64,000 nt of DNA. Source: Marinobacter alexandrii (lineage in GTDB: Bacteria > Pseudomonadota > Gammaproteobacteria > Pseudomonadales > Oleiphilaceae). Positions 44,213-51,947 of this stretch are shown here, piece after piece. A program made the translations under genes and the position numbers. The notes under the pieces are model-generated. The model did not search any database, had not been told where the DNA came from, and saw only the letters and a program-made list of their open reading frames with translations. The DNA lies in the NCBI RefSeq assembly GCF_005871205.1, contig NZ_SWKM01000014.1:350001-414000 (forward strand), written 5' to 3'. Each line of letters starts with the position of its first letter. The stretch's first letter is position 1.

Positions 44213-45790
44213 ATGGCTCACAAATTTGCCCAAATTGCTTTTACTCAGACCGTAAGGCAGGTTCAGGAGACACTGGGTAGTCGCTCGGGTTACGCCGCCA
44301 TGGATTCGGGACCAGATCACAATAACCTGCTGAGTGAGCGCGAAAAGGCCTTTATTGAAGCCCGAGACAGCTTCTATATGGCGAGCGTTGGCGAGACCGG
44401 GTGGCCGTATCTGCAGCATCGTGGCGGGCCCGTCGGCTTTATGAAAGTTCTTGACCAGTCCACGCTCGGCTTTGCTGATTACTCAGGAAACCGCCAATAC
44501 GTTACAGCCGGTAATGTGCTGGGCAACAATCGCGTTGCTCTATTTTTCATGGATTACACCAATCGTACCCGGCTGAAGTTACTAGGCCGAATGGAGCTGG
44601 TTGATCCTGGGGAAAGCAAAAACATGGCGCTTCTGGAAGATGATGCCTATCGAGCACGTGTGGAGCGGGGGATGATCATCCACGTTGAGGCGTTCGACTG
44701 GAATTGCCCCCAGCATATTACGCCCCGATACAGCCAGTACGAGGTCGACAAGCTGATCGAAGCCGAGCGCGAAAAAAGTCGTGATCTGGGTTCCCGGGGA
44801 GAGCAGTTGGGACAGCCAAACATCTCGAAGATCGGGGACGGTGAGCTGGAGTTGGTCATAACGGGTGTGCGAAGACTCGCTGAAAACATTCGGGCCTATG
44901 AACTAAGGTCCCCCTCCGGCGAATCGCTACCTGAAATCAACCCAGGAGCGCATATCGAAGTGCCCGTGGTTGTGGGCGGTAAGAACGACGTCCGAAGATA
45001 TTCCATTGCTTCCAATCCAAATCGACGGGACATCTATGAAATTGCGGTACTCCGCGAGCCCGATGGGCGGGGAGGATCAGAATGGATCCACAAGAACTAT
45101 CAATTAGGTAGCGTCTTGGGAACATCCTGGCCAATCAACTACTTCGATATTCAGACTGATAACAATCCAGCTGTCCTGATTGCCGGTGGCATCGGTATCA
45201 CTCCCATAAAATCGATGGCTCAGGCGCTGCAAGACCGGGGAGTCGATTTTGAGCTCCACTACGCGGGTAAGAGTGCGTCGACAATGGCCTACCTTGATCG
45301 GCTGGAAAGGGCGTTCGGGTCGAAAATGACCAGCTACATTGGCGATCTGAGCCAGAGAATGGATCTCGAAAGAGTTCTAATGCGCGCGCCCAGAAATGCT
45401 CAGGTCTATGTCTGCGGCCCCGGGAAATTGATGAATGGCGTACTGAAAGCCGCGGACCGACTTAGGATTAACAGAGAGCGAGTTCGGTTCGAACGTTTTG
45501 ATACCCAGGTAGAGGCCGGCGCCAAGCCCGTTGAAGTTACGCTTGCGCGCTCCGACATGGTGGTGCAAGTGACACAAGAGCAAACACTTCTCGATGCGAT
45601 TTTGGAAGCTGGTGTGGAGATTCCAAACAGTTGCCGTGTTGGCCAGTGTAAATCATGCGCCGTAAAGGTCCTTACGGGGGAACCGGAACACAAGGACGAA
45701 GCACTCACACCCTTCGAGCGGGATAGTGAACGGCTGATGTGCCCCTGTGTCTCTCGGGCTAAAGGAACGTCCTTGATCTTGGATATCTAG
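44213..45790 (+). CDS. Fusion of PNPOx-like domain, flavin reductase and [2Fe-2S] ferredoxin
   Basis: 525-residue multidomain oxidoreductase. Residues 35-190 form a pyridoxamine-phosphate-oxidase-like split barrel (FIEARDSFYMASVGETGWPY). From about 205 comes a ferredoxin-reductase module with the FAD motif RRYSIASNP near 261 and the NAD(P) motif VLIAGGIGITPIKSMAQAL near 322. The C-terminal domain (about 440-525) is a plant-type ferredoxin with NSCRVGQCKSCAVKVLTG and a distal MCPCVS cysteine. Electrons would pass NAD(P)H to FAD to 2Fe-2S, possibly serving the barrel domain or a partner oxygenase. The physiological acceptor is unknown. GGGAG precedes ATG. Confidence 0.9.
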   Translation: MAHKFAQIAFTQTVRQVQETLGSRSGYAAMDSGPDHNNLLSEREKAFIEARDSFYMASVGETGWPYLQHRGGPVGFMKVLDQSTLGFADYSGNRQYVTAGNVLGNNRVALFFMDYTNRTRLKLLGRMELVDPGESKNMALLEDDAYRARVERGMIIHVEAFDWNCPQHITPRYSQYEVDKLIEAEREKSRDLGSRGEQLGQPNISKIGDGELELVITGVRRLAENIRAYELRSPSGESLPEINPGAHIEVPVVVGGKNDVRRYSIASNPNRRDIYEIAVLREPDGRGGSEWIHKNYQLGSVLGTSWPINYFDIQTDNNPAVLIAGGIGITPIKSMAQALQDRGVDFELHYAGKSASTMAYLDRLERAFGSKMTSYIGDLSQRMDLERVLMRAPRNAQVYVCGPGKLMNGVLKAADRLRINRERVRFERFDTQVEAGAKPVEVTLARSDMVVQVTQEQTLLDAILEAGVEIPNSCRVGQCKSCAVKVLTGEPEHKDEALTPFERDSERLMCPCVSRAKGTSLILDI

Positions 45791-45894
45791 TGGCTGCGAA
45801 GAGCTTGAGGGGAGAGCCGGATGGAATACTGTTGACATGGCAGCAATGGAGATAAAAGATCAAAGTCTGCAATTACGAAAGCGAGAGCGGAAAA

Positions 45895-46573
45895 TTGGAA
45901 GGCGCCGGCTATCAAGTGTTACCAATGTCAGCGCCGCCCTCATCCAGACTTCCCGTATGGGGCAGGCGTATTGAGTTTGATGATTTTTTTGTCGAGCTGG
46001 TCCCGCCTGGGAAACGAGTTCTAAATGTTCGCCTGAACAACACTTTTGCAAGCATCAACTTCGGTCCGTCGACTGGAGTAAGTTCGGTCCGCGACGGTCG
46101 CCTCAAATACTACGAGCGGAAACCATTCGAATACTTCGTCGCGCCACCAGATTTCGTTTTGAGCGGATCATCCGAATTCGCCCCTGAAGTATTGGTCTTA
46201 GTTTTCGACTTTGAATTCGCTCGTCCAATGATTTCAAGTATCACCGGGTTAGCTGTCGATGTATTTAATCCACACTTACTATTCGGCCGTCCTTCACCGT
46301 TTGTGACTACATTGGCCAAAAAAATCCGTAGCCTAGTGACCGCCCAAATGCCCCCCTTGCGATACCTGGAGAGCCTATGCATCACGCTCATTGCCGAGAT
46401 GTGTAGTTCTGCAGAGCCCAATGAGGTACGTGCCAAGGCAACTTGGGAACAAAACCATGTCTCTGGCTGAGATCGCCTATACGACAGGTTTTTCATCACA
46501 AAGCCATATGACGACCGCTTTTACGAGAACGCTAGGGGTTACTCCCGGCGCGCTCCGTCATCAGACCCCCTGA
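45895..46573 (+). pseudogene. Broken AraC-family regulator gene (deletion plus frameshift)
   Basis: The first frame (45895-46470, apparent TTG start) encodes a normal AraC N-terminal domain, with GRRIEFDDFFVELVPPGKR and FEYFVAPPDFVLSGSSE. It then passes at NEVRAK into an unrelated tail. In the +1 frame the sequence continues as QLGNKTMSLAEIAYTTGFSS and ends VTPGALRHQTP at 46573, which is the last helix-turn-helix of an AraC protein. The first helix-turn-helix (roughly 50-60 residues) is absent between the two parts. So the gene has an internal deletion joined by a frameshift and should not make a working DNA-binding protein. Confidence 0.8.
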
Positions 46574-46678
46574 GAACCAAATCGAAGTCGCGGAAATCTG
46601 TAAGGCTGATCTTTGGAAGAAAGCGCGTTTATCGAGGACTATTTTAATGGTTGAAGTCAGTTTTTTGGGGAATTAGAG

Positions 46679-47770
46679 ATGGGCGCCATCAATGAAAAAC
46701 TCACGGTATCGGAATCCACCAATTCCAAGAGCGTTGCACAGCTTCAGCCATTTTCGGCGGATTCCTTTGATTTCCCAACTAATCCTTCAGGAGTTATTGG
46801 AGAAAGTGAAGCCTTACGTTCAACTCTAGACCGGGTCCGGGCTGTTGCCAGGACGCCAGTAACGGCGCTTATTTTGGGTGAATCGGGTGTCGGGAAAGAG
46901 CTTATAGCGAAGGCAATTCATGATGCGAGTGCGCGGAGCGCCAAACCATTTGTAAAAGTAAATTGCGCATCAGTTCCTCAAGAGCTATTCGAAAGTGAAT
47001 TCTTCGGCCATGTTAGAGGGTCTTTCACCGGTGCACACCGAAATCGCGCAGGGCGGTTTGAGCTGGCCGATGGCGGCACGCTCTTTCTAGATGAAATTGG
47101 CGAAATACCAATGCACTTGCAAGCAAAACTTCTGCGGGTTCTACAGGAAGGGCAGTATGAACCTGTCGGGAACGAGACAACGCAGACCGTCGATGTACGG
47201 GTTGTTGCAGCTACCAATCGAAACCTGTTGCAAGCAGTAGCATTAGGGGAGTTTAGAGAAGATCTCTATTATCGTCTGAGCGTCTTTCCCGTCGAGGTCC
47301 CTCCACTTAGAGACCGTAAAGAGGACATTGTGGCCTTGGCTACCTATTTTCTTGAGCTTACGTGTAAAGCCCATGGTCGTCCTCTTTTGAAACTTGACCG
47401 CGCGCAACAATCACAATTGCAAAAGCAGGAGTGGCCAGGAAACGTAAGGGAGTTGAGAAACCTCATCGAGCGCGCGGTCATACTTTCAGACCCCGATCAT
47501 TTAAATCTAACGGAAGCTTTCTCTACCAATCCCCAAGAAGCATCTCGAGTTTCCGAAACCGGTGACTGGTATGCCAATCGGTTTGTAACAGAGGCTGAAT
47601 GGCAACGGTCATACCGGGACAACATCGTTGCCGCACTCGACGCCTCTAATTGGAAAATATCGGGCAGGGGCGGGGCCGCGCAACTCTTGGGCATGAATGC
47701 CTCTACGCTTAGGGGGCGCATCAAGTCATTGAAGATTGAGACACCCCGCTCTTGTCATGAATGGGCATAA
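46679..47770 (+). CDS. Sigma-54 activator without sensor domain
   Basis: 363-residue bacterial enhancer-binding protein. The N-terminal 40 residues show no GAF, PAS or receiver domain. The AAA+ domain (about 40-270) has Walker A GESGVGKE, the sigma-54 contact loop as GSFTGAH (the usual form is GAFTGA), Walker [12 protein letters not shown] and the arginine finger region [13 protein letters not shown]. The C-terminal Fis-type helix-turn-helix (about 318-360) reads [20 protein letters not shown]. It is likely a constitutive or externally controlled activator of the sigma-54 promoters found 3-4 kb downstream. Loss of a sensor domain by truncation is possible. Confidence 0.9.
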   Translation: MGAINEKLTVSESTNSKSVAQLQPFSADSFDFPTNPSGVIGESEALRSTLDRVRAVARTPVTALILGESGVGKELIAKAIHDASARSAKPFVKVNCASVPQELFESEFFGHVRGSFTGAHRNRAGRFELADGGTLFLDEIGEIPMHLQAKLLRVLQEGQYEPVGNETTQTVDVRVVAATNRNLLQAVALGEFREDLYYRLSVFPVEVPPLRDRKEDIVALATYFLELTCKAHGRPLLKLDRAQQSQLQKQEWPGNVRELRNLIERAVILSDPDHLNLTEAFSTNPQEASRVSETGDWYANRFVTEAEWQRSYRDNIVAALDASNWKISGRGGAAQLLGMNASTLRGRIKSLKIETPRSCHEWA

Positions 47771-47805
47771 TGATTATGGGATACGCGACTTACTATCGCT
47801 GAGCG

Positions 47806-49164
47806 TCATGTTTTAAGGATACTCGTTCGTAAATCGGTGAGTAATTTAATTGCTCGATCGATATCTCCCTCGGTGGTTCTCCATGATGAAAGGCTTAACC
47901 GAAACACAGTTTTCCCCTGCCAAACCGTCGGCCCAAACCAGATTTCGCCACTCGCTTCAGCCGCTTCGCGCAGCATGTTGGTCTGTAATTCTGATCCTAA
48001 GCTGACGAGCACTTGATTTAGCACGACACGGTTGTGGATAGTAAATCCCGCACTTTCCAGTCCATCTTTTAGCCTTTGGGCCTGACCGCAATTGTGCTCC
48101 ACCAGATCAGCTACACCCGCACGGCCAAGAGTCCGGAGCGCGGCCCACATTGATATTCCTCGTGCACGCCGAGAAAATTCAAGACCAAGATTTTTTTGGC
48201 TATCGTCAGAAGACGTTGAGTAAACCGCATCACTATTCATCGCTTCTGATACGGCCGTGGCGTGGCGGCAAATACCGACGGCAGTATCGTAAGGAGTGTT
48301 CAACCATTTATGCCCGTCAGTGGTCCAGCTATCGGCCTGCTCCACTCCATCCGTCAGGCATCGCGTCCTTCCATTGGCCCTTGCCCAGAGCCCAAAAGCG
48401 CCATCCACGTGAACCCAAGCATTTACATTCTTTGCTTGCTTTATCAGTGGCTCGAAAAGATCAAACTCTCCGGTATTTACTTCGCCTGCCTGTAAACAAA
48501 GAATCGTGCGACTATCAATTCTCGGCAGTTTTTCCGGTTCAATTCTTCCGTATTGGTCAACCGGAGCGAACGAAATATCACGCTCGCCAAACCCCAGTAC
48601 TCTGAGCGCTTTTTTGACCGTCACGTGGACATTTTGAGGAAGAACAACTCGAATCTCGGGCGCTCCCGCCAAACCCTGGGTATCTAAATTCCAGTCTTGA
48701 CGCTTGAGCAGTTCACGTCTTGCTACTGACAAACACCCAAGGGCACAAGTCGATGCAGAGGTTCCGAAATTCACTGCACTTTCCCGCGGTAAGTCTAAGA
48801 TGTCCAGGATCCAATGAGCTGCTCGTCGTTCTATTACGTCTGCGACAGGGGAGTTTTGAAAGGATGAGGCACATTGATCCCAGGCAAGCACCATGCGTTC
48901 TGCGGCGGCTGCTACTGGTAACACTGCGCCTATCACAAATCCGAAATAACGTGGTCCGTTCGATACACTTGTTGCGTCCGATCCTACCTCGTCAAGAAGT
49001 GTCAGCGTATCAATCGCCTTGGCTCCAATTTCGGGTAGGGCTTCATTGAATTGAGAGAGCTTTGCCAACGAATGGGCGTCGGGGTATACGCGCCGTTCAC
49101 CCACGCTTGCGACATAGCGACGGCCACGAGAGTCAGCCTCATTCAGCAGATCAAGTTCGTTCAT
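47806..49164 (-). CDS. PLP-dependent decarboxylase (group II, aromatic amino acid type)
   Basis: 452-residue fold-type I PLP enzyme. The PLP lysine is in TTDGHKWLNTPYD (about 290), the Asp of the pyridine nitrogen contact is in AWVHVDGAFGLWA, and SVSNGPRYFGFVIG near 68 and SPVADVIERRAA near 105 are decarboxylase-family segments. It probably decarboxylates an amino acid or acts on a related substrate. It lies 88 nt after the hydrolase gene on the same strand, so it may share that gene's sigma-54 transcript. It is convergent with the sigma-54 activator. The substrate cannot be assigned. Confidence 0.87.
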   Translation of the reverse strand: MNELDLLNEADSRGRRYVASVGERRVYPDAHSLAKLSQFNEALPEIGAKAIDTLTLLDEVGSDATSVSNGPRYFGFVIGAVLPVAAAAERMVLAWDQCASSFQNSPVADVIERRAAHWILDILDLPRESAVNFGTSASTCALGCLSVARRELLKRQDWNLDTQGLAGAPEIRVVLPQNVHVTVKKALRVLGFGERDISFAPVDQYGRIEPEKLPRIDSRTILCLQAGEVNTGEFDLFEPLIKQAKNVNAWVHVDGAFGLWARANGRTRCLTDGVEQADSWTTDGHKWLNTPYDTAVGICRHATAVSEAMNSDAVYSTSSDDSQKNLGLEFSRRARGISMWAALRTLGRAGVADLVEHNCGQAQRLKDGLESAGFTIHNRVVLNQVLVSLGSELQTNMLREAAEASGEIWFGPTVWQGKTVFRLSLSSWRTTEGDIDRAIKLLTDLRTSILKT

Positions 49165-49252
49165 AGCATGTCACCTCTTTCTTAAATCTTAGTCGCGTAT
49201 TGACGCCGGCAACCCATTTTCGATTAATTGCATGTTACTTAACTGCGGATAA

Positions 49253-50308
49253 CTACGATGATTTTTGCCCTCTCAAAAATTCAATAACCAGGTTGGTGAT
49301 CTCCTCGGGGGAATCCTCAAGGCTGTAATGTCCAGCCTCAGAGATTAGATGAACTTCGCCTGACGGGAAGATGGCTTCGAAAAGCGGAAGGAAGTGATTA
49401 GCGTGGAGAGTGTGGTCTTGAACACCCCAAATCGCCATCGCCGGCTTCTTCATTATTTCGTTTTTAGCGGCTGCCGTTGGCACTTCAAACTGGTGCTTAC
49501 CAACCGCAAATCCCTTGGCCCATCCGATTGCGCCCAGGGCAAATGCGGGGGTTGGAAACGGAGCTCGATATGCTGAAATCCAGGTTTCGTTAATGATACT
49601 GTTATCGACAAAGCCGTTTAACTTCAGGGTTGACAGAATATTGAAATCTAAATGGCCAAGAACTTCCTCCAATATACCCGTCGATTCCGCGTTTACGATC
49701 CATTGAAACCATGGCGAATCTGCTACATTCGCTGATAACCGCTCACCGATATCGGGCTGACCAAAAGGTGTCGGCGAGTTGACTGCCACAATGGATTTAA
49801 TTCTATCCGGGTGACGGGCCGCTAATCCCATGCCAACTGGGCCGCCGAAATCATGCATAACCAAGGTGATGTTATTTAAATCTAAACTCAATACCAGAGA
49901 TTCCAGGTTATCGATATGATCCTGAAGCCAATATGTGCGAGATGATGGTGTTGCGCTCTTCCCGAAACCCATATGATCTGGCGCTACCACGCGAGCATAT
50001 TGTTTCCAGGAAGTAATTTGTTGCCTGTAAAGATACCCCCAGGTTGGTTCTCCGTGTAAAAGCAAAAGTGTATCTTCACCTTTGCCTTCGTCCACATAAT
50101 GCATTCTGAACCCGGGAGCATCAGTATAACGAGCTTTAAAAGGCCAGGTACCTGAAAAAGTCTCTGTGGAGGCTATAGCAATGCTTTCATGTACCTCTGG
50201 TCTTTGTTCATCTTGGTCTATCATTTTTTTCTCCATTTCCTTTAAATTATCGGCAAATGCTCCTATTGAGCATAAGTTAATTAGAACTACAAAAAGAATT
50301 TTCATCAT
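49253..50308 (-). CDS. Exported alpha/beta hydrolase, haloalkane-dehalogenase-like
   Basis: 351-residue hydrolase with a Sec signal (MMKILFVVLINLC... ending GAFA near 19). The fold matches haloalkane dehalogenase subfamily I: oxyanion region LHGEPTWGYLYR (about 84-95), nucleophile Asp in LVMHDFGGPVGMG, acid-rich cap region, and catalytic His in SEAGHYSLEDSPE. The residue after the nucleophile is Phe rather than the halide-binding Trp of DhlA (DWGG), so true dehalogenation is uncertain; another ester or epoxide hydrolase role is possible. A sigma-54 promoter lies upstream. Composition is AT-rich compared with the window, suggesting transfer. Confidence 0.85.
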   Translation of the reverse strand: MMKILFVVLINLCSIGAFADNLKEMEKKMIDQDEQRPEVHESIAIASTETFSGTWPFKARYTDAPGFRMHYVDEGKGEDTLLLLHGEPTWGYLYRQQITSWKQYARVVAPDHMGFGKSATPSSRTYWLQDHIDNLESLVLSLDLNNITLVMHDFGGPVGMGLAARHPDRIKSIVAVNSPTPFGQPDIGERLSANVADSPWFQWIVNAESTGILEEVLGHLDFNILSTLKLNGFVDNSIINETWISAYRAPFPTPAFALGAIGWAKGFAVGKHQFEVPTAAAKNEIMKKPAMAIWGVQDHTLHANHFLPLFEAIFPSGEVHLISEAGHYSLEDSPEEITNLVIEFLRGQKSS

Positions 50309-50396
50309 TATTGCTCTACCTTCATCGCTGTCATCTGGATGATTGACCGTAGCTAACCTAATGAAAGAAGCCCTTTGACCTCTTTATATTACTTAG

Positions 50397-50411
50397 GCAA
50401 AAACCGGGCCT
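50397..50411 (-). promoter_or_regulatory. Sigma-54 promoter candidate for the hydrolase gene
   Basis: On the minus strand AGGCCC-N5-TTGC matches TGGCAC-N5-TTGC at eight of ten positions, with the invariant GG and GC 12 bases apart. The start site would fall about 12 nt further, leaving a leader near 75 nt before the hydrolase ATG. This agrees with a sigma-54 activator gene being in the same island. Confidence 0.65.
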
Positions 50412-50559
50412 GAAATAGAGCGTCATTAATATTTCTTAGAAATGTCGCGATAATTGAGAAAAATGGTCGGGATTGACCTGCTATTCGGGAGGGATGCGCA
50501 ATCATCAGACAAGGATTCGAATTTCGTTTGGCTTTAAATAGTAAGTCAATGAGCGTTTG

Positions 50560-50577
50560 ATCGCGGATTGCCGCGAT
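50560..50577. promoter_or_regulatory. Palindrome between divergent sigma-54 promoters, candidate enhancer site
   Basis: ATCGCGG-attg-CCGCGAT is a perfect 7-bp dyad. It lies about 120 bp upstream of the predicted start for the VOC gene and about 180 bp upstream of that for the hydrolase, within usual enhancer distance for both. A short T run on the plus strand means it could alternatively be a terminator, though no plus-strand gene ends nearby. Confidence 0.5.
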
Positions 50578-50607
50578 TTTTCGCCGAATCTAGCAACTTT
50601 AAGACGC

Positions 50608-50635
50608 AAAAAAACGACTAAAAAAACGACTAAAA
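50608..50635 (+). repeat. Short tandem A-tract repeat
   Basis: AAAAAAACGACT occurs twice in tandem (50608-50619 and 50620-50631) followed by TAAAAG-type continuation. The 12-bp-spaced A-tracts lie between the palindrome and the sigma-54 promoter of the VOC gene and would be expected to bend DNA. Confidence 0.6.
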
Positions 50636-50663
50636 GAGTAGTTAAATGTCGAAATCTCTTTTG

Positions 50664-50678
50664 TGGCACGAATATGGC
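50664..50678 (+). promoter_or_regulatory. Sigma-54 promoter candidate for the VOC gene
   Basis: TGGCAC-GAATA-TGGC matches the -24 element fully and the -12 element at three of four bases, with GG and GC 12 bases apart. The start site would be near 50690, about 100 nt before the VOC ATG. Confidence 0.65.
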
Positions 50679-50793
50679 TTGGAGCTAGGAGTGAGTATGC
50701 GGAAGAGAGTCACAAATTATCTTGGCAACCCGTATATGAGTGAGTTTCATTCCATAGTTATCAAACAGAAATTTAGAATAGAAGGAAAGAGAT

Positions 50794-51201
50794 ATGAGCG
50801 CGACTGTTACGCGAGGTGTTCATCATGTTGGATTGACTGTGCCTGATCTAGCGGAGACGCGTCAATTCTTTATGGAATCCCTGGGTTTCGAGCAAGTGGG
50901 AGATGTGCCTCATTATCCTGCAGTATTTCTCAGCGATTCGAAAACGTTAATTACGCTATGGCAAGCCGAAGATGCAAAAAATTCAATAGCATTTGATCGT
51001 AAAAATAATATTGGTTTACATCACTTTGCATTAATAGTTGAAGGCTACGGCGCCCTCGAAGCTCTCTATAATCGATTGTTGAATACTAAAAATGTAGTTA
51101 TAGAGTTTCCTCCAGAACCATTGGGAAATAGCAGTGCGAGGCATATGATCACCAGCATTCCTGGCGGCATACGGCTTGAATTTATTTCTCCCGAAGGATG
51201 A
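50794..51201 (+). CDS. VOC (glyoxalase/dioxygenase-fold) family protein
   Basis: 135-residue cytoplasmic protein with paired beta-alpha-beta3 modules. Likely metal ligands are His in GVHHVGLTV (about 9), His in IGLHHFALIV (about 75) and Glu in IRLEFIS near the C-terminus. Length fits glyoxalase/bleomycin-resistance or extradiol types. GGAAAGAG precedes ATG 50794. A longer plus-strand frame starting at 50646 overlaps it but looks spurious. It is divergent from the hydrolase gene and AT-rich. It may process a product of the same pathway; the substrate is unknown. Confidence 0.83.
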   Translation: MSATVTRGVHHVGLTVPDLAETRQFFMESLGFEQVGDVPHYPAVFLSDSKTLITLWQAEDAKNSIAFDRKNNIGLHHFALIVEGYGALEALYNRLLNTKNVVIEFPPEPLGNSSARHMITSIPGGIRLEFISPEG

Positions 51202-51260
51202 ACTGGGCTTTCAAGACGTGGACTGTAACATACCTGGTTTAGGGAAAACTGCTTAGGATA

Positions 51261-51289
51261 GGGCGGTCTGCTCGGCGAGCGGCCCGCCC
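51261..51289. terminator. GC-rich hairpin between VOC and MarR genes
   Basis: GGGCGG pairs with CCGCCC around an inner GCTC-ggc-GAGC stem. There is no T run, but the position between convergent genes fits a shared transcription end. Confidence 0.45.
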
Positions 51290-51300
51290 AAGGAAAATTA

Positions 51301-51768
51301 TCAATAGAGCGTGGACTGAAGCTTGCCGCTGAAGCGTCTTAGCTTACCGACGGTTTCTGCCCACTCGTCCGCCCCTACGAGGTCGGTGAACTCCTCGTGG
51401 GCTTCTTCCCACTTTGCCATCGCCTGCTCATATATTTCTTCGCCCTTTGCCGTTAGTGACAGGCCTAGTGAACGTTTTTGGCCTGTAGGTTGAGACTGGA
51501 GCAGGCCTTTGGCGATGAGTTTCTCCACTGTCCGCTGCAACGATGTTCTTTCCATGCCCAGGAGTTCGGCAAGCTCGTTGATGGAGTTTGGTGGCGATAG
51601 TTTGATGGCATTCAAGATCGAAAACTGAGTAATGCGAAGCCCGGTTTCCGACAGACGGTTGTTGTAGTGTCGAGTTACAAGCCTGGAAAACACCCGGGAG
51701 TAGAGGGCGGCGCAAGTCTTAGCAACGTCCAGCGGTGTTGTTCGGATGTCGGATGAGTGCTCGACCAT
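51301..51768 (-). CDS. MarR-family regulator
   Basis: 155-residue winged-helix regulator. ATG 51768 (MVEHSS) is preferred since GGAAG lies at suitable distance. Starts further upstream (51786, 51933) would add non-conserved residues and run into the divergent promoter region. The MarR core is seen in RITQFSILNAIKLSPPNSIN and ELAELLGMERTSLQRTVEKL (about 58-100), with the wing near TGQKRSLGLSLTAKGEEIYE. It is divergent from a LysR gene and convergent with the VOC gene. The target and ligand are unknown. Confidence 0.87.
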   Translation of the reverse strand: MVEHSSDIRTTPLDVAKTCAALYSRVFSRLVTRHYNNRLSETGLRITQFSILNAIKLSPPNSINELAELLGMERTSLQRTVEKLIAKGLLQSQPTGQKRSLGLSLTAKGEEIYEQAMAKWEEAHEEFTDLVGADEWAETVGKLRRFSGKLQSTLY

Positions 51769-51947
51769 GTTCGTCTTCCGTTTCATAAAGTGTATATGCA
51801 TGATCGTAGGTTTCTGAGCGGCGAATGTCCAGTGAACAAACCGTCCCTTTCTATGAGAAATCGTGCATGCGGAGTAACAGATGCCCGTCACGGGCGTCTT
51901 TGCAATAAGTGTCGGTGTTAAACGCCCTCTCAAAAAAGCGAGGCATC

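Noticed and set aside
50560..50581. Palindrome followed by T run read as a terminator
   Set aside because: No plus-strand gene ends upstream of it; its central place between two sigma-54 promoters fits an enhancer better, although a terminator is not excluded.
50646..50846. 66-codon frame overlapping the VOC start
   Set aside because: It covers the predicted sigma-54 promoter, has no ribosome site and no family resemblance; the VOC frame at 50794 is clearly better.
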